64,000 nt of DNA from Parapedobacter tibetensis (GCF_024704835.1 NZ_JAMXBE010000015.1:92500-156499), one strand, 5' to 3'; shown: positions 7,711-19,608, counted from the first letter of the stretch. Program-made: numbers and translations. The notes: a model not told the origin generated them from the letters alone.

Positions 7711-7787
7711 TGCGCGGATACGCACTTCGTAGATGCTCTATTCGCGAATAAACGAATGAGCGATTACGCAAATCAACAACAAACGAA
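7711..7787. repeat. Intergenic sequence related to the dispersed repeat
   Basis: The gap between adaptor and first ATPase holds GATTCACGCTGATGCGCGGAT and, towards the right, GCGATTACGCAAATC, an imperfect inverted pair. The wording resembles the elements at 1.5 kb and 10.6 kb, but it is more degenerate. Confidence 0.3.
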
Positions 7788-8702
7788 ATGGTCACATTAA
7801 ACAACATCACAAAAACATACAACAAGGGTGCGCTAAAAGCGGTGGACAACGTTTCGTTTACCGTAGAGAAAGGCGAACTGTTTGGTCTCATTGGGCCGGA
7901 TGGTGCGGGCAAGAGCAGCATATTCCGCATGCTTACCACCCTCCTCCTCCCCGATGGGGGCACCGCCACGGTGGATGGACACGACATCGTAAAGGACTAT
8001 AAGCAAATCCGTAGCAGTGTGGGCTACATGCCGGGTAGGTTTTCGCTCTATCAAGATCTGAGTATCGAGGAAAACCTCCATTTCTTCGCTACCGTATTCA
8101 ATACCACTGTGGAAGAAAATTACCACCTTATCGAAGACATCTATGTGCAGATAGCGCCATTCAAAAAACGCAGGGCAGGGAAATTGTCTGGTGGGATGAA
8201 GCAAAAGCTGGCCCTTTGTTGTGCACTAATCCACAAACCTACCGTGCTTTTCCTGGATGAACCCACCACCGGAGTAGATCCTGTATCACGCAAAGAATTC
8301 TGGGAAATGCTTAAACGCCTGAAACAGCAGGGCATCACCATACTGGTGTCTACCCCTTATATGGACGAGGCTTCATTGTGCGATCGCATTGCATTGATGC
8401 AAAACGGGCGAGTCCTATCCATAGATACTCCGCAAGGTATCATAGCGGGTTATCCAAGCAGTTTATACGCAGTGAAAGCTACGGATATGCCACGTCTTAT
8501 CCACGTATTACCCACCTATGAGCCACCTTTTAATAGCTATATATTCGGTGAGTATATCCACATCGACATGCGGGTCATGGATGACCAACCCCCAATCGAA
8601 AACCTGACACACTTCCTGACTAACGCAGGTTTTGAAGACATTGAGGTAGTATCCATCACGCCCACCATTGAAGATTGCTTTATTAAAATGTTGACCAAAT
8701 GA
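7788..8702 (+). CDS. ABC transporter ATPase 1 (YbhF N-half type)
   Basis: This 304-residue nucleotide-binding subunit has Walker A GPDGAGKS (residues 36-43), a canonical signature LSGGMKQ (133-139), Walker B VLFLDE (153-158) and a D-loop. At the H-loop position, where the switch histidine is expected, it reads VSTPYMDEA, with Pro at 190. It therefore corresponds to the N-terminal half of the double-ATPase YbhF. The residues after about 235 are a short extra C-terminal domain. The gene overlaps the next ATPase gene by ATGA (8699-8702), so the two halves are probably made in equal amounts and pair as a heterodimer. It supplies energy for export by the two ABC-2 permeases. Confidence 0.92.
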   Translation: MVTLNNITKTYNKGALKAVDNVSFTVEKGELFGLIGPDGAGKSSIFRMLTTLLLPDGGTATVDGHDIVKDYKQIRSSVGYMPGRFSLYQDLSIEENLHFFATVFNTTVEENYHLIEDIYVQIAPFKKRRAGKLSGGMKQKLALCCALIHKPTVLFLDEPTTGVDPVSRKEFWEMLKRLKQQGITILVSTPYMDEASLCDRIALMQNGRVLSIDTPQGIIAGYPSSLYAVKATDMPRLIHVLPTYEPPFNSYIFGEYIHIDMRVMDDQPPIENLTHFLTNAGFEDIEVVSITPTIEDCFIKMLTK

Positions 8703-9445
8703 ACCCACAGGAACCAGTAATCAAAACGGAAAAATTGACCAAGCGATTCGGTGATTTCATTGCTGTCAATGAGATTACCTTTGAAGTATACAAAGGCGAG
8801 ATATTCGGCTTTCTTGGGGCAAACGGAGCAGGTAAAACCACCGCCATGCGCATGCTGTGCGGGCTCTCCACCCCTTCGGCTGGCCATGCTACCATCGCAG
8901 GCTTCGATATCTATCGGCAAACTGAGCAAATCAAACGGAACATTGGCTACATGAGCCAAAAATTTTCTCTGTATGAAGATCTCACGGTACTGGAAAATAT
9001 CCGCTTCTTTGGTGGCATCTATGGCTTGGGCGATAGGCAACTCAAGTCAAAAAGCCAAGAACTTATTGAGCGGTTGGGTCTGCAAGCTGAAGCAAAAAAA
9101 CTCGTAGGGGAATTGCCCCTAGGCTGGAAACAGAAACTCGCCTTTTCGGTGTCGGTACTGCATGAGCCGAGCATTGTGTTCCTCGATGAACCTACCGGCG
9201 GCGTGGATCCTGTAACACGCAGGCAATTCTGGGCACTCATTTATGAGGCCGCAAGCAACGGCATCACGGTATTTGTGACCACACACTACATGGATGAAGC
9301 TGAGTACTGCAACCGTATCTCCATCATGGTAGATGGTAGCATCGAAGCCCTGGGAACACCGAAGCAATTGAAGAGCCAAATGAACGAAACTTCCATGGAC
9401 GGCGTGTTTTACCAGTTGGCGCGCGGAGCGAAAAGAGGAGAATAA
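8699..9445 (+). CDS. ABC transporter ATPase 2 (YbhF C-half type)
   Basis: This 248-residue subunit has Walker A GANGAGKT (40-47), Walker B IVFLDE (159-164) and an intact switch histidine in VTTHYMDEA (His196). The signature motif, however, is degenerate, LPLGWKQ (139-145) in place of LSGGQ. This is the mirror image of its partner, which has the signature but lacks the histidine. The heterodimer should therefore contain one complete and one degenerate ATP site. The gene starts within the stop of ATPase 1 and ends 1 bp before the first permease gene, so expression is tightly coupled. Confidence 0.92.
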   Translation: MNPQEPVIKTEKLTKRFGDFIAVNEITFEVYKGEIFGFLGANGAGKTTAMRMLCGLSTPSAGHATIAGFDIYRQTEQIKRNIGYMSQKFSLYEDLTVLENIRFFGGIYGLGDRQLKSKSQELIERLGLQAEAKKLVGELPLGWKQKLAFSVSVLHEPSIVFLDEPTGGVDPVTRRQFWALIYEAASNGITVFVTTHYMDEAEYCNRISIMVDGSIEALGTPKQLKSQMNETSMDGVFYQLARGAKRGE

Positions 9446-9446
9446 A

Positions 9447-10553
9447 ATGAAACAGTTTATCACATTCGTAAAAAAGGAGTTCTACCACGTGTTGCGTGAT
9501 CGCAGAACCCTACTCATTCTGTTTGGTATGCCCGTAGCTCAAATACTCATCTTCGGGTTTGCGCTTACCAATGAGGTGAAAAATGCCAAAATAGTGGTAG
9601 TGGATCATGCCAAAGACGAAGCTTCTCGGCACATTACCGAGCGCATTGCTGCCAGCCAGTATTTCGATATCCAGGAAGGTTTGATGGACAGGGATCGTAT
9701 GGAGGCGGCGTTCAAGGAAGGCCAAATCAAGCTGGCCATCGTTTTCCCGCGCAACTTCCGCAACGATCTACTGCATCAAAACCACGCCCAAATACAGGTA
9801 GTGGCCGATGCTTCCGACCCGAACAATGCAACGACGCTGACCAATTATGTGTCATCTATCATACAGGACTATCAGATGGGACTGAATGAGAACGCTACCC
9901 TACCCTACCAAATCGTTCCGCAAATTCGGATGTTATACAACCCTCAGCTGAAAGGCGCACCCAATTTTGTGCCGGGCGTGATGGCATTGGTGCTGATGCT
10001 GGTTTCCGTGATGATGACCGCCATCTCCATCGTCAAGGAAAAGGAAACAGGCACCATGGAGATACTGCTCGTATCACCGTTCAAACCCGTATGGGTTATT
10101 CTTTCCAAAGCCGTGCCCTACCTGTTCCTTTCGCTCATTAATGTGCTTTCTATCTTGTTGATGAGCGTATTCGTACTGCAGCTCCCCGTAATGGGCAGTT
10201 GGCTGTTGCTCTTTGCCGAAAGCACCTTGTTCATCATCACCTGCCTCACCTTGGGGATATTCATTTCCATCAAGACGCAGTCGCAACAAGTGGCCATGCT
10301 CATTTCACTAATGGGCATGCTGCTACCTACGATGATGTTCAGTGGGTTTATGTTTCCCATTGAAAACATGCCCGTACCCTTACAAATCATCTCCAACATC
10401 GTTCCCGCGAAATGGTTTTATATCATCGTGAAATCCATCATGATCAAGGGTGTGGGGTTTGAAGGGATTTGGAAGGAAACCCTGATCCTATGTGGGATCA
10501 CGCTGTTTTTCTTCGTGGTTAGTTTGAGGAGTTTTAAAATACGGTTGGAATAA
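9447..10553 (+). CDS. ABC-2 type permease (YbhS-like)
   Basis: The 368-residue protein has the ABC2_membrane_3 layout: one N-terminal helix (LLILFGMPVAQILIFGFAL), a large extracytoplasmic domain (about 45-170) and five C-terminal helices. The conserved IVKEKETGTMEILLVSPFKPVWVILSKAVPY coupling segment contacts the ATPase. Such permeases export drugs or lipids with an HlyD adaptor. It follows ATPase 2 directly. The second permease gene is 128 bp downstream, behind a repeat element. The substrate is unknown; E. coli YbhSR has been linked to cation and antibiotic tolerance. Confidence 0.9.
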   Translation: MKQFITFVKKEFYHVLRDRRTLLILFGMPVAQILIFGFALTNEVKNAKIVVVDHAKDEASRHITERIAASQYFDIQEGLMDRDRMEAAFKEGQIKLAIVFPRNFRNDLLHQNHAQIQVVADASDPNNATTLTNYVSSIIQDYQMGLNENATLPYQIVPQIRMLYNPQLKGAPNFVPGVMALVLMLVSVMMTAISIVKEKETGTMEILLVSPFKPVWVILSKAVPYLFLSLINVLSILLMSVFVLQLPVMGSWLLLFAESTLFIITCLTLGIFISIKTQSQQVAMLISLMGMLLPTMMFSGFMFPIENMPVPLQIISNIVPAKWFYIIVKSIMIKGVGFEGIWKETLILCGITLFFFVVSLRSFKIRLE

Positions 10554-10555
10554 TG

Positions 10556-10679
10556 ACTATTGGAACACAGAGGAAACGGATTCGACAGATAAAATGGATT
10601 ATCAGCTTACCACAGATGGGACAGCAAAACAGACCAGCGCGCATCCGTCAAATCTGTGTAATCAGCGTTCAGTTATAAC
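10556..10679. repeat. Dispersed intergenic inverted repeat, copy 2, inside the export operon
   Basis: The 128-bp gap between the two permease genes contains GGAACACAGAGGAAACGGATT on the left. On the right it has CATCCGTCAAATCTGTGTAA followed by TCAGCGTTC, and these pair imperfectly with the left side. The right arm resembles the one at 1571-1586. It carries no evident promoter or terminator, so it probably forms a structured spacer in the operon mRNA. Confidence 0.5.
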
Positions 10680-10681
10680 AA

Positions 10682-11806
10682 ATGAGAACAATTAGATTTT
10701 TATTACAAAAAGAGTTCCGGCAGATTTTCCGGAACAAGGCCATTCTAGCATTGATCATGGTGATGCCAATTATCCAATTGATCATTTTACCCCTTGCCGC
10801 TGACTATGAGATAAAAAACATCAATCTTTCTGTAGTGGACCATGACCATTCGCCCTATTCAAGACATTTGATTTCAACGATCACGGCATCGGGTTATTTC
10901 AGGCTACAGGGCTACCATTCTTCCATGCGTGAGGCATACGACCTTATTGAACAGGATAAATCAGATCTGGCGTTGGAAATACCAAGTGGCTTCGAACGAA
11001 ACCTCATCCGCCAACAGGTGGACAAACAGCAGTTGTTCATTGCCGTCAATGCCATCAACGGAACCAAGGCCGGCTTAGGAGGTGCGTACCTTTCCAGCAT
11101 CATCCGTGATTACAACCAGCATATCCGTATGGAATGGATTACACCTGCGCGCATCCAGCCCATACCTACCATCGAAGTAGTGCCGTCCAACCGGTTCAAC
11201 CCCCTGCTTAAATACCAATTTTTCATGGTACCCGGTATCTTGGCCATTTTATTGACCATGGTAGGTGGATTCCTTTCTGCCTTGAACATTGTAAAAGAAA
11301 AGGAAATCGGTACGATTGAGCAAATCAATGTAACTCCTATCAAAAAGCACCACTTCATCCTGGGCAAACTTATTCCGTTTTGGGTATTAGGCAATGTGGT
11401 CTTCACATTGGGTCTATTGGTATCATGGCTTATCTATGGCATCTTTCCACAAGGCAATATATTGGCCATGTATGGTTTCATCTGGGTTTTCCTGTTGGCT
11501 GTGCTTGGATTCGGTCTTCTCATATCCACCTATACCGATACGCAGCAACAGGCCATGTTCATCATGTTTTTTTTCATGATGATATTCATCCTGATGGGAG
11601 GACTATTTACATCGATAGACAGCATGCCCGCCTGGGCCAAGGTGGTATCCAGGCTGAACCCTGTGAGTTACCTGGTGGAAGTGATGCGGATGATTATTCT
11701 CAAGGGAAGCGGCTGGAGCGATATTCTGCCACATTTAGGCACGATGTTGGGGTTTGCCGCGGCATTAAATGGCTGGGCAATATGGAACTATCGGAAAACC
11801 AGTTAA
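10682..11806 (+). CDS. ABC-2 type permease (YbhR-like)
   Basis: The second permease has 374 residues and the same plan as the first: an N-terminal helix LALIMVMPIIQLIILPLAA, an extracytoplasmic domain and five helices after about residue 180. The coupling segment NIVKEKEIGTIEQINVTPIKKHHFILGKLIPF is present. It should form the heterodimeric membrane core with the upstream permease. It is the last gene of the operon; a short hairpin with a T-run follows 20 bp after the stop. Confidence 0.9.
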   Translation: MRTIRFLLQKEFRQIFRNKAILALIMVMPIIQLIILPLAADYEIKNINLSVVDHDHSPYSRHLISTITASGYFRLQGYHSSMREAYDLIEQDKSDLALEIPSGFERNLIRQQVDKQQLFIAVNAINGTKAGLGGAYLSSIIRDYNQHIRMEWITPARIQPIPTIEVVPSNRFNPLLKYQFFMVPGILAILLTMVGGFLSALNIVKEKEIGTIEQINVTPIKKHHFILGKLIPFWVLGNVVFTLGLLVSWLIYGIFPQGNILAMYGFIWVFLLAVLGFGLLISTYTDTQQQAMFIMFFFMMIFILMGGLFTSIDSMPAWAKVVSRLNPVSYLVEVMRMIILKGSGWSDILPHLGTMLGFAAALNGWAIWNYRKTS

Positions 11807-11825
11807 TTATAAATTAATGACAGCT

Positions 11826-11844
11826 GTCTTTTGGCAAGACTTTT
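11826..11844 (+). terminator. Weak terminator-like hairpin after the export operon
   Basis: GTCTT (11826-11830) pairs with AAGAC (11836-11840) around TTGGC and is followed by TTTT. The stem is only 5 bp, so termination may be partial. Confidence 0.4.
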
Positions 11845-11979
11845 GGTATACATTAATTTAACATTCGGGGTAAAAAACCTTTTATACGGCCAGGTTTCTT
11901 TGCGTTCTATTCAAATTGTTAATTAATTGTCAAAGTTAGGTTAACCGACATTTTGACCAATTTGAACGAAAAGTCAACC

Positions 11980-12010
11980 TTGTTATCACATGCATTTGAA
12001 AGTTCCTTTG
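11980..12010 (+). promoter_or_regulatory. Possible promoter of the sphingolipid cluster
   Basis: TTG (11980-11982) and TTCCTTTG (12003-12010) are 20 bp apart; the -7 box deviates from TAnnTTTG in one base. It lies about 90 bp upstream of the first gene of the cluster. The remaining 295-bp gap from 11807 to 12101 is AT-rich with no reading frame of note, and this is its best promoter candidate. Confidence 0.3.
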
Positions 12011-12095
12011 TATTATGATTTAATACACCCTTAAAATATTGATAACATTAAAACGTCAGCCGAATAAAAAAACATCAAACTCAAAAATATGTTGA

Positions 12096-14421
<2,326 letters not shown>

Positions 14422-14425
<4 letters not shown>

Positions 14426-15438
14426 GCGCGAAGATCGCGAAAATATTGATAACAGGAGCAAGTGGCTTTATAGGATATCACCTGCTGAAAGCAGCGAAAT
14501 CCAGGGGCTTTGAAACGCATGCTGGGATACGGAAAGGCAGTGAAATTTCCCACTTGCAAGGGTTGGTGGATGATTTTGTCTACCTGCAATACGATTCAGT
14601 AGAAAATCTTGTAAGCACCTTGAGCGAACAGCAATATCAATATATTATTCATACAGCGGCACTGACACGGTCGAACAGTAAAAGCACACTATTCCGTGTC
14701 AACGTTGAATACACGAAAAATCTGGCTTTGGCTGCACAAGCCTCAAAAATTCCCTTACGTGCTTTTGTTTTTGTGAGCAGCTTAGCGGCGGTAGGCCCCC
14801 TTGAATACGATGCCGTAAAACCCATCAATGAGCACTCGCCGCTCCATCCGGTGACTGCCTATGGACAAAGCAAATGCATTGCCGAGCAGCAATTGTTGGC
14901 CATAAAAGGCCTGCCACTGACGATCATACGGCCAACAGCGGTATACGGCCCGCGCGAACGTGATTTACTGGTGCTGTTTAATACTATAGCCAGCGGGTGG
15001 GACTTTTATATCGGCCGTATCCGACAAAAACTGAGTTTTGTCTATGTGGAAGATTTAGCAGGAGTGATTATTGATGCTGCCATCCAACGCGAATCAGCAC
15101 AGGAGCCAAAGACTTATACTATCTCGGACGGAAATATATATGGCAGGTATGAGGTAGCTGATCTCGTAAAGACGCTACTTCCACGGAAGGCATTCCGATT
15201 GCACCTTCCCCTAGGGATTGTCAAAGCAGCCGCCAATGTCCTGGAGTGGTCGTATCGCCAATCGGTGAAGCCGCCAGTTATCTATCGCGAGCGCATCAAT
15301 GAATTAACAGCCCCCAATTGGGAATGCGACATCGCCGCCGCTAAACAGGATTTGGCCTTTGCACCGCAATATGATTTGAAAAAAGGGCTTGCAAAAACCA
15401 TCTCTTGGTATAAAGCAAATAAGTGGATGAGTCAATAA
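14422..15438 (+). CDS. NAD-dependent epimerase/dehydratase, candidate ceramide (ketone) reductase
   Basis: This extended SDR has 338 residues. It has the Rossmann motif ITGASGFIG (10-18), a Ser-Ser pair (FVSSLAAVG) and the catalytic Tyr147-x-x-x-Lys151 in AYGQSK, followed by IRPTAVYGPRERD. In Caulobacter an enzyme of this family (CerR) reduces the keto group formed by serine palmitoyltransferase. Its position directly after Spt and the GNAT acyltransferase, overlapping the latter by ATGA, makes the same role likely here. A sugar-epimerase role in head-group synthesis is the alternative. The next gene, inositol-phosphate synthase, starts 40 bp downstream on the same strand. Confidence 0.75.
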
Positions 15439-15478
15439 ACAATAAAAATTTAAAAAAACAGCATTTAAAATTAGATAT

Positions 15479-16801
15479 ATGGAAAATCAAGTAAAAAAAG
15501 CGGAAGGGAAGCTAGGAATTTTGATCCCGGGACTCGGTGCCGTTGCATCGACGTTAATTGCCGGATTGGCAACCATCAATAAAGGACTTGCCAAACCCAT
15601 TGGATCAATTTCTCAAATGAGCACGATACGATTGGGCAAGCGAACGGAGAATCGCAACCCGTTGATCAAAGACTTTGTCCCGTTAGCAAATCTAAAGGAT
15701 ATCGTCTTTGGCGGATGGGATATCTATGAAGACAACGTGTATGAGGCAGCCTCCAACGCAAGGGTATTGGAACAGACTCAACTTGATTTGGTAAGGGAGG
15801 AACTGGAATCGATAAAACCAATGAAAGCGGTTTTTGACAGGGATTTTGTAAAGAACTTGGATGGCACGCATGTCAAAACCGGAACCCGTCGGGAACTTGC
15901 CTATGCCGTTATCGAAGACATACAAAACTTCAAACAAGTGAACGGATGTGACCGCATCGTCGTACTTTGGTGCGGATCAACGGAAAAATATATCGAAGAA
16001 TGCGAAGTGTTTTCCAGCCTAATTAACTTTGAACGGGGTCTTGATGAAGACGACAAACGGATTTCCCCCAGTATGGTATATGCCTATGCGGCCATTAAAT
16101 CTGGAGTCCCCTTTGTAAACGGGGCACCCAATCTCACCTGTGACATCCCAGCCTTGATCGAGCTATCCATTTTGGCAGAAGTGCCCATTGCCGGCAAGGA
16201 TTTTAAAACCGGGCAAACCCTAATGAAAACCATTATAGCTCCTGGCTTACAGGCACGTGCATTAGGGGTATCCGGCTGGTTCTCTACCAACATCTTGGGC
16301 AATAGGGATGGCTATGTGCTGGATCGTCCCGAAAACTTCAAGAGCAAGGAAGTCACCAAACTGGGTGTGTTGGAAGAGATTTTCGATGCAGAGAAGAACC
16401 CGGATTTGTACAGCGACCTGTACCACAAAATCCGCATCAATTATTATCCTCCGCACGGCGACAGCAAGGAAAGCTGGGACAACATCGACATCTTCGGGTG
16501 GTTGGGCTATAAAATGCAGATCAAGGTCAATTTCCTTTGCAGAGATTCCATATTGGCTGCTCCGGTTGCGTTGGATTTGGCTTTGTTTATCGATTTGGCC
16601 AAGCGGGCAGGAATGTACGGCATTCAGGAATGGTTATCCTTTTACCTCAAATCTCCTCAAACAGCACCGGGGTTACCCCCAGAGCATGATATCTTCAAGC
16701 AGCTCATTAAGCTTCAGAATACGCTGAGACATATTATGGGTGAAGATTTGATTACGCATTTGGGACTGGATTACTACCAGGAATTGGTGGATAGCATGTA
16801 A
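15479..16801 (+). CDS. ino1: myo-Inositol-1-phosphate synthase
   Basis: The 440-residue protein has an N-terminal nucleotide-binding region, GILIPGLGAVASTLIAG. It also has the signature segments of the inositol-phosphate synthase family: VFGGWDIYEDNVYEAA, VLWCGSTEKY, FVNGAPNL, GKDFKTGQTLMKT and WFSTNILGNRDGYVL. It converts glucose 6-phosphate to 1L-myo-inositol 1-phosphate using NAD as an internal redox cofactor. The length fits the bacterial/Bacteroides enzymes. Immediate linkage to a complete ceramide module implies that inositol phosphate is made for a sphingolipid head group. It is followed by a 236-bp gap with two hairpins before the DUF5686 gene. Confidence 0.95.
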   Translation: MENQVKKAEGKLGILIPGLGAVASTLIAGLATINKGLAKPIGSISQMSTIRLGKRTENRNPLIKDFVPLANLKDIVFGGWDIYEDNVYEAASNARVLEQTQLDLVREELESIKPMKAVFDRDFVKNLDGTHVKTGTRRELAYAVIEDIQNFKQVNGCDRIVVLWCGSTEKYIEECEVFSSLINFERGLDEDDKRISPSMVYAYAAIKSGVPFVNGAPNLTCDIPALIELSILAEVPIAGKDFKTGQTLMKTIIAPGLQARALGVSGWFSTNILGNRDGYVLDRPENFKSKEVTKLGVLEEIFDAEKNPDLYSDLYHKIRINYYPPHGDSKESWDNIDIFGWLGYKMQIKVNFLCRDSILAAPVALDLALFIDLAKRAGMYGIQEWLSFYLKSPQTAPGLPPEHDIFKQLIKLQNTLRHIMGEDLITHLGLDYYQELVDSM

Positions 16802-16828
16802 TGCCCGTGAACCCACTTTAGGTGTTCC

Positions 16829-16878
16829 GTATGTATGTTATGTATCCAATCCAAATTGGGGTGCATAACATACCATAC
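16829..16878 (+). terminator. Stable hairpin after ino1
   Basis: GTATG-ATGTTATG on the left pairs with CATAACAT-CATAC on the right, with an internal CCAAT/ATTGG stem. It lies just after the ino1 stop and could act as an intra-cluster terminator or attenuator. No clear T-run follows. Confidence 0.4.
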
Positions 16879-16889
16879 GAATACTCAAA

Positions 16890-16912
16890 CCAGGTATGGA
16901 TGATATACCTGG
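16890..16912 (+). other. Second hairpin between ino1 and the DUF5686 gene
   Basis: CCAGGTAT (16890-16897) and ATACCTGG (16905-16912) form a perfect 8-bp stem around a 7-nt loop. There is no T-run, so the role is uncertain (mRNA structure or operator). Confidence 0.3.
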
Positions 16913-17037
16913 CGTTCAATGACCTTGAACAGGTTTCAGCCAACTTTAAGGTTTGTTGAACAGGCTATTATTGTCCGTTGTATGCTATCCTCTCAACGGT
17001 GATGCCATTATCCACAGTGATATTGCAAAACGATACC

Positions 17038-19608
17038 ATGACATTTAAAACAACATATTTCGCTATAAAAACGGGAATAGGATTGCTAGCCTTTATCCTT
17101 CTTTGCAACAATATTTTGGCGCAAACAACCACCATCAAGGGGGTAATCAAGGATAAGAACAGTAAAGAGACGCTGCCATATGTTTCAGTGGCCATTGTCG
17201 GTGGCCTAGTGGGAAGCGGCACATCAGCGGACGAAGATGGACGATACCAAATTACCGTATCTGGCAATCTTACCACGCTGCGTTTTAGCTACATTGGTTA
17301 TCTACCCATAGACACGACCATCACACCGGGGCAAGACCAAACCATTGACATTGCTATGGAGGTAGATGCTACCATGATGGAAGAAGTGGTGATATCCGGT
17401 AGGCGTCGCTATCGAAACCGCGACAATCCCGCCGTACAGCTCATACGCAAGGTCATCGAGCATAAAGAAGAGAACCAGCTCGAAGCACAGGAATATGTGC
17501 AATATGAGCAGTATGAGAAGGTATCATTTGCATTAAGCAATTTGTCCGAAAAATTCAAGAATAGGCGTATTTTCAAGAACTACCAATTTTTGTTTAATGA
17601 GCAGGATTCCAGCACGCTGGGAGGGAAATATACCCTGCCCGCTTATATGCATGAAAAATTATCGCAGATTTATTTCAGAAAAAGTCCGCAGAAGCGCAAG
17701 CAATATATATTGGCAGAAAAACGGGCAGAATTTGATTCAAAATTCATCGACAACGATGGGTTGACCGAATATTTCAATCGCCTATATGAAGACATCAATA
17801 TCTACGACAACAACATTTCCTTGTTGACCAATCTCCTATTGAGTCCAATCGCCAATAGTTCGCCCACGTTTTATAAATTTTTCATCACGGATACCATCAA
17901 GACCAATGACCCCTGGCTAGTAGAATTGAGTTTTGTGCCGCGAAACAAAACAGACCTCCTGTTTACCGGCAAGCTCTATGTCACCCTCGATGGGAATTAT
18001 GCGGTGCAGGAGGCGTACTTCACGGTAGCCGAGGATATTAACCTCAATTTTGTGCGGGATATGGAAGTAACACTGGAATTTGAAAAGGATCCAAATGGCC
18101 GGTATTATCTTGACAAGAGTGTCTTAGCCATGGAATTCGGACTTGGGGAAAAAGGAGGTGGCGTATACGGGAGACGGATGGTCAACTACAAGGACTTCCA
18201 GGTGGACATCAAACAACCGGATAGCATATACGATGGTCCAGCCGAGGAAATTGCCTATAAAGAAGAAGAGGTCCAGCAAGAAGCATATTGGAGGGGAGCT
18301 AGGCATATTCCCCTTGAAAAAAAAGAAGACGACATATATAAGAACATAGACACCTTGCAGACCATTCGGTCGTTCAGGCGGTTTATGGATATCAGCACCG
18401 TGCTAATTGCCGGCTATAAGTCATTCGGACCCGTGGAGGTAGGACCCGTGAATACGTTTTATAGTTTCAATCCCGTTGAAGGATTCAGGTTGCGTATTGG
18501 GGGGCGCACTACCTCGGAAATGAGCAAGCGGTTTTATGCGGAGACGTATGCGGCTTATGGATTCAATGATGAAAAGTGGAAATATTTCCTTAGCGGTACT
18601 TATTCCTTAAACAATAAGTCCATTTATACATTCCCCCAGCATTACCTGCGAGCAAGCTATCAAAAGGACACGAAGATACCGGGCCAAGACCTCCAGTTCG
18701 TACAGGAAGACAATTTTCTCCTGTCATTCAAACGGGGCGATAATTATCGTTGGTTATACAATGATATCTATCGGTTGGAATACCTTCATGAACTCGCCAA
18801 TAATTTTTCTTACGGATTGGAACTTACCAAATGGAGGCAACAACCCGCAGGTATACTCACCTACCAGCTAGAGGAACAGGGCAACTTACGAAATTATTCC
18901 GAATTGAATACAACAGAGATCTCCCTCAGGTTGAGATACGCACCCAACGAACAATTCTATCAAGGAAAAGCTTACCGGGTACCTATCTTTAACAAATATC
19001 CCATCCTTACCCTCAACTATACGGCAGGGCTGAAGGGCTTCCTCGATGGAGAGTACGACTACCACAACGTATCCGCAGGTATATTTAAACGGGTATACTT
19101 ATCGCAGTTGGGTTATGCAGATGTCAATTTGGAAGGCACATATATTTTTGGCGATGGGTTACCTTTCCCGCTGCTATCCATCCACCGGGCCAACCAAACA
19201 TATGCCTACCAGCTCAATGCATACAACCTGATGAATTTTTTGGAGTTTGTCAGCGATCATCATGCAGCGGTGAATGTACAGTACTATATGAACGGGTTCC
19301 TGTTCAACAAAATCCCACTGTTGAAACGCCTGAAATTACGAGAAGTATTTAGCTTCAAAGGGATATGGGGTGCCTTGCGCGCTAAAAACAATCCCGCACA
19401 CAACAATGAGGTATTTCAGTTTCAGCAAAATGAGGACGGCATTCCTATTTCCTATACGCTCCACCGTGGACCTTATATTGAAGCCAGCGCAGGAGTGGCT
19501 AATGTTTTTAAGTTTCTGCGGATTGATGCGGTCAGGAGATTTACATACCTGAATAATCCCGATGTCCCCAAATGGGGGATTAGAGCGCGGTTTAAATTTG
19601 ATTTTTAA
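17038..19608 (+). CDS. DUF5686 outer-membrane protein with carboxypeptidase-regulatory-like domain
   Basis: From the ATG at 17038 the product has 856 residues. It has a signal peptide (about 1-30, ending NNILAQ) and then a CarboxypepD_reg-like beta-sandwich (about 32-115: TIKGVIKDKNSKETLPYVSVAI, RFSYIGYLP). The rest is the long DUF5686 region with alternating beta-strand pattern, rich in aromatic residues and ending in ARFKFDF, a terminal aromatic typical of outer-membrane barrels. A longer frame begins upstream at 16978, but the signal peptide fits the ATG at 17038. The domain has no established biochemical function. Here it sits inside a lipid-head-group cluster, 26 bp before the nucleotidyltransferase, so a role in lipid insertion or transport at the outer membrane is an inference. 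Confidence 0.8.
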   Translation: MTFKTTYFAIKTGIGLLAFILLCNNILAQTTTIKGVIKDKNSKETLPYVSVAIVGGLVGSGTSADEDGRYQITVSGNLTTLRFSYIGYLPIDTTITPGQDQTIDIAMEVDATMMEEVVISGRRRYRNRDNPAVQLIRKVIEHKEENQLEAQEYVQYEQYEKVSFALSNLSEKFKNRRIFKNYQFLFNEQDSSTLGGKYTLPAYMHEKLSQIYFRKSPQKRKQYILAEKRAEFDSKFIDNDGLTEYFNRLYEDINIYDNNISLLTNLLLSPIANSSPTFYKFFITDTIKTNDPWLVELSFVPRNKTDLLFTGKLYVTLDGNYAVQEAYFTVAEDINLNFVRDMEVTLEFEKDPNGRYYLDKSVLAMEFGLGEKGGGVYGRRMVNYKDFQVDIKQPDSIYDGPAEEIAYKEEEVQQEAYWRGARHIPLEKKEDDIYKNIDTLQTIRSFRRFMDISTVLIAGYKSFGPVEVGPVNTFYSFNPVEGFRLRIGGRTTSEMSKRFYAETYAAYGFNDEKWKYFLSGTYSLNNKSIYTFPQHYLRASYQKDTKIPGQDLQFVQEDNFLLSFKRGDNYRWLYNDIYRLEYLHELANNFSYGLELTKWRQQPAGILTYQLEEQGNLRNYSELNTTEISLRLRYAPNEQFYQGKAYRVPIFNKYPILTLNYTAGLKGFLDGEYDYHNVSAGIFKRVYLSQLGYADVNLEGTYIFGDGLPFPLLSIHRANQTYAYQLNAYNLMNFLEFVSDHHAAVNVQYYMNGFLFNKIPLLKRLKLREVFSFKGIWGALRAKNNPAHNNEVFQFQQNEDGIPISYTLHRGPYIEASAGVANVFKFLRIDAVRRFTYLNNPDVPKWGIRARFKFDF

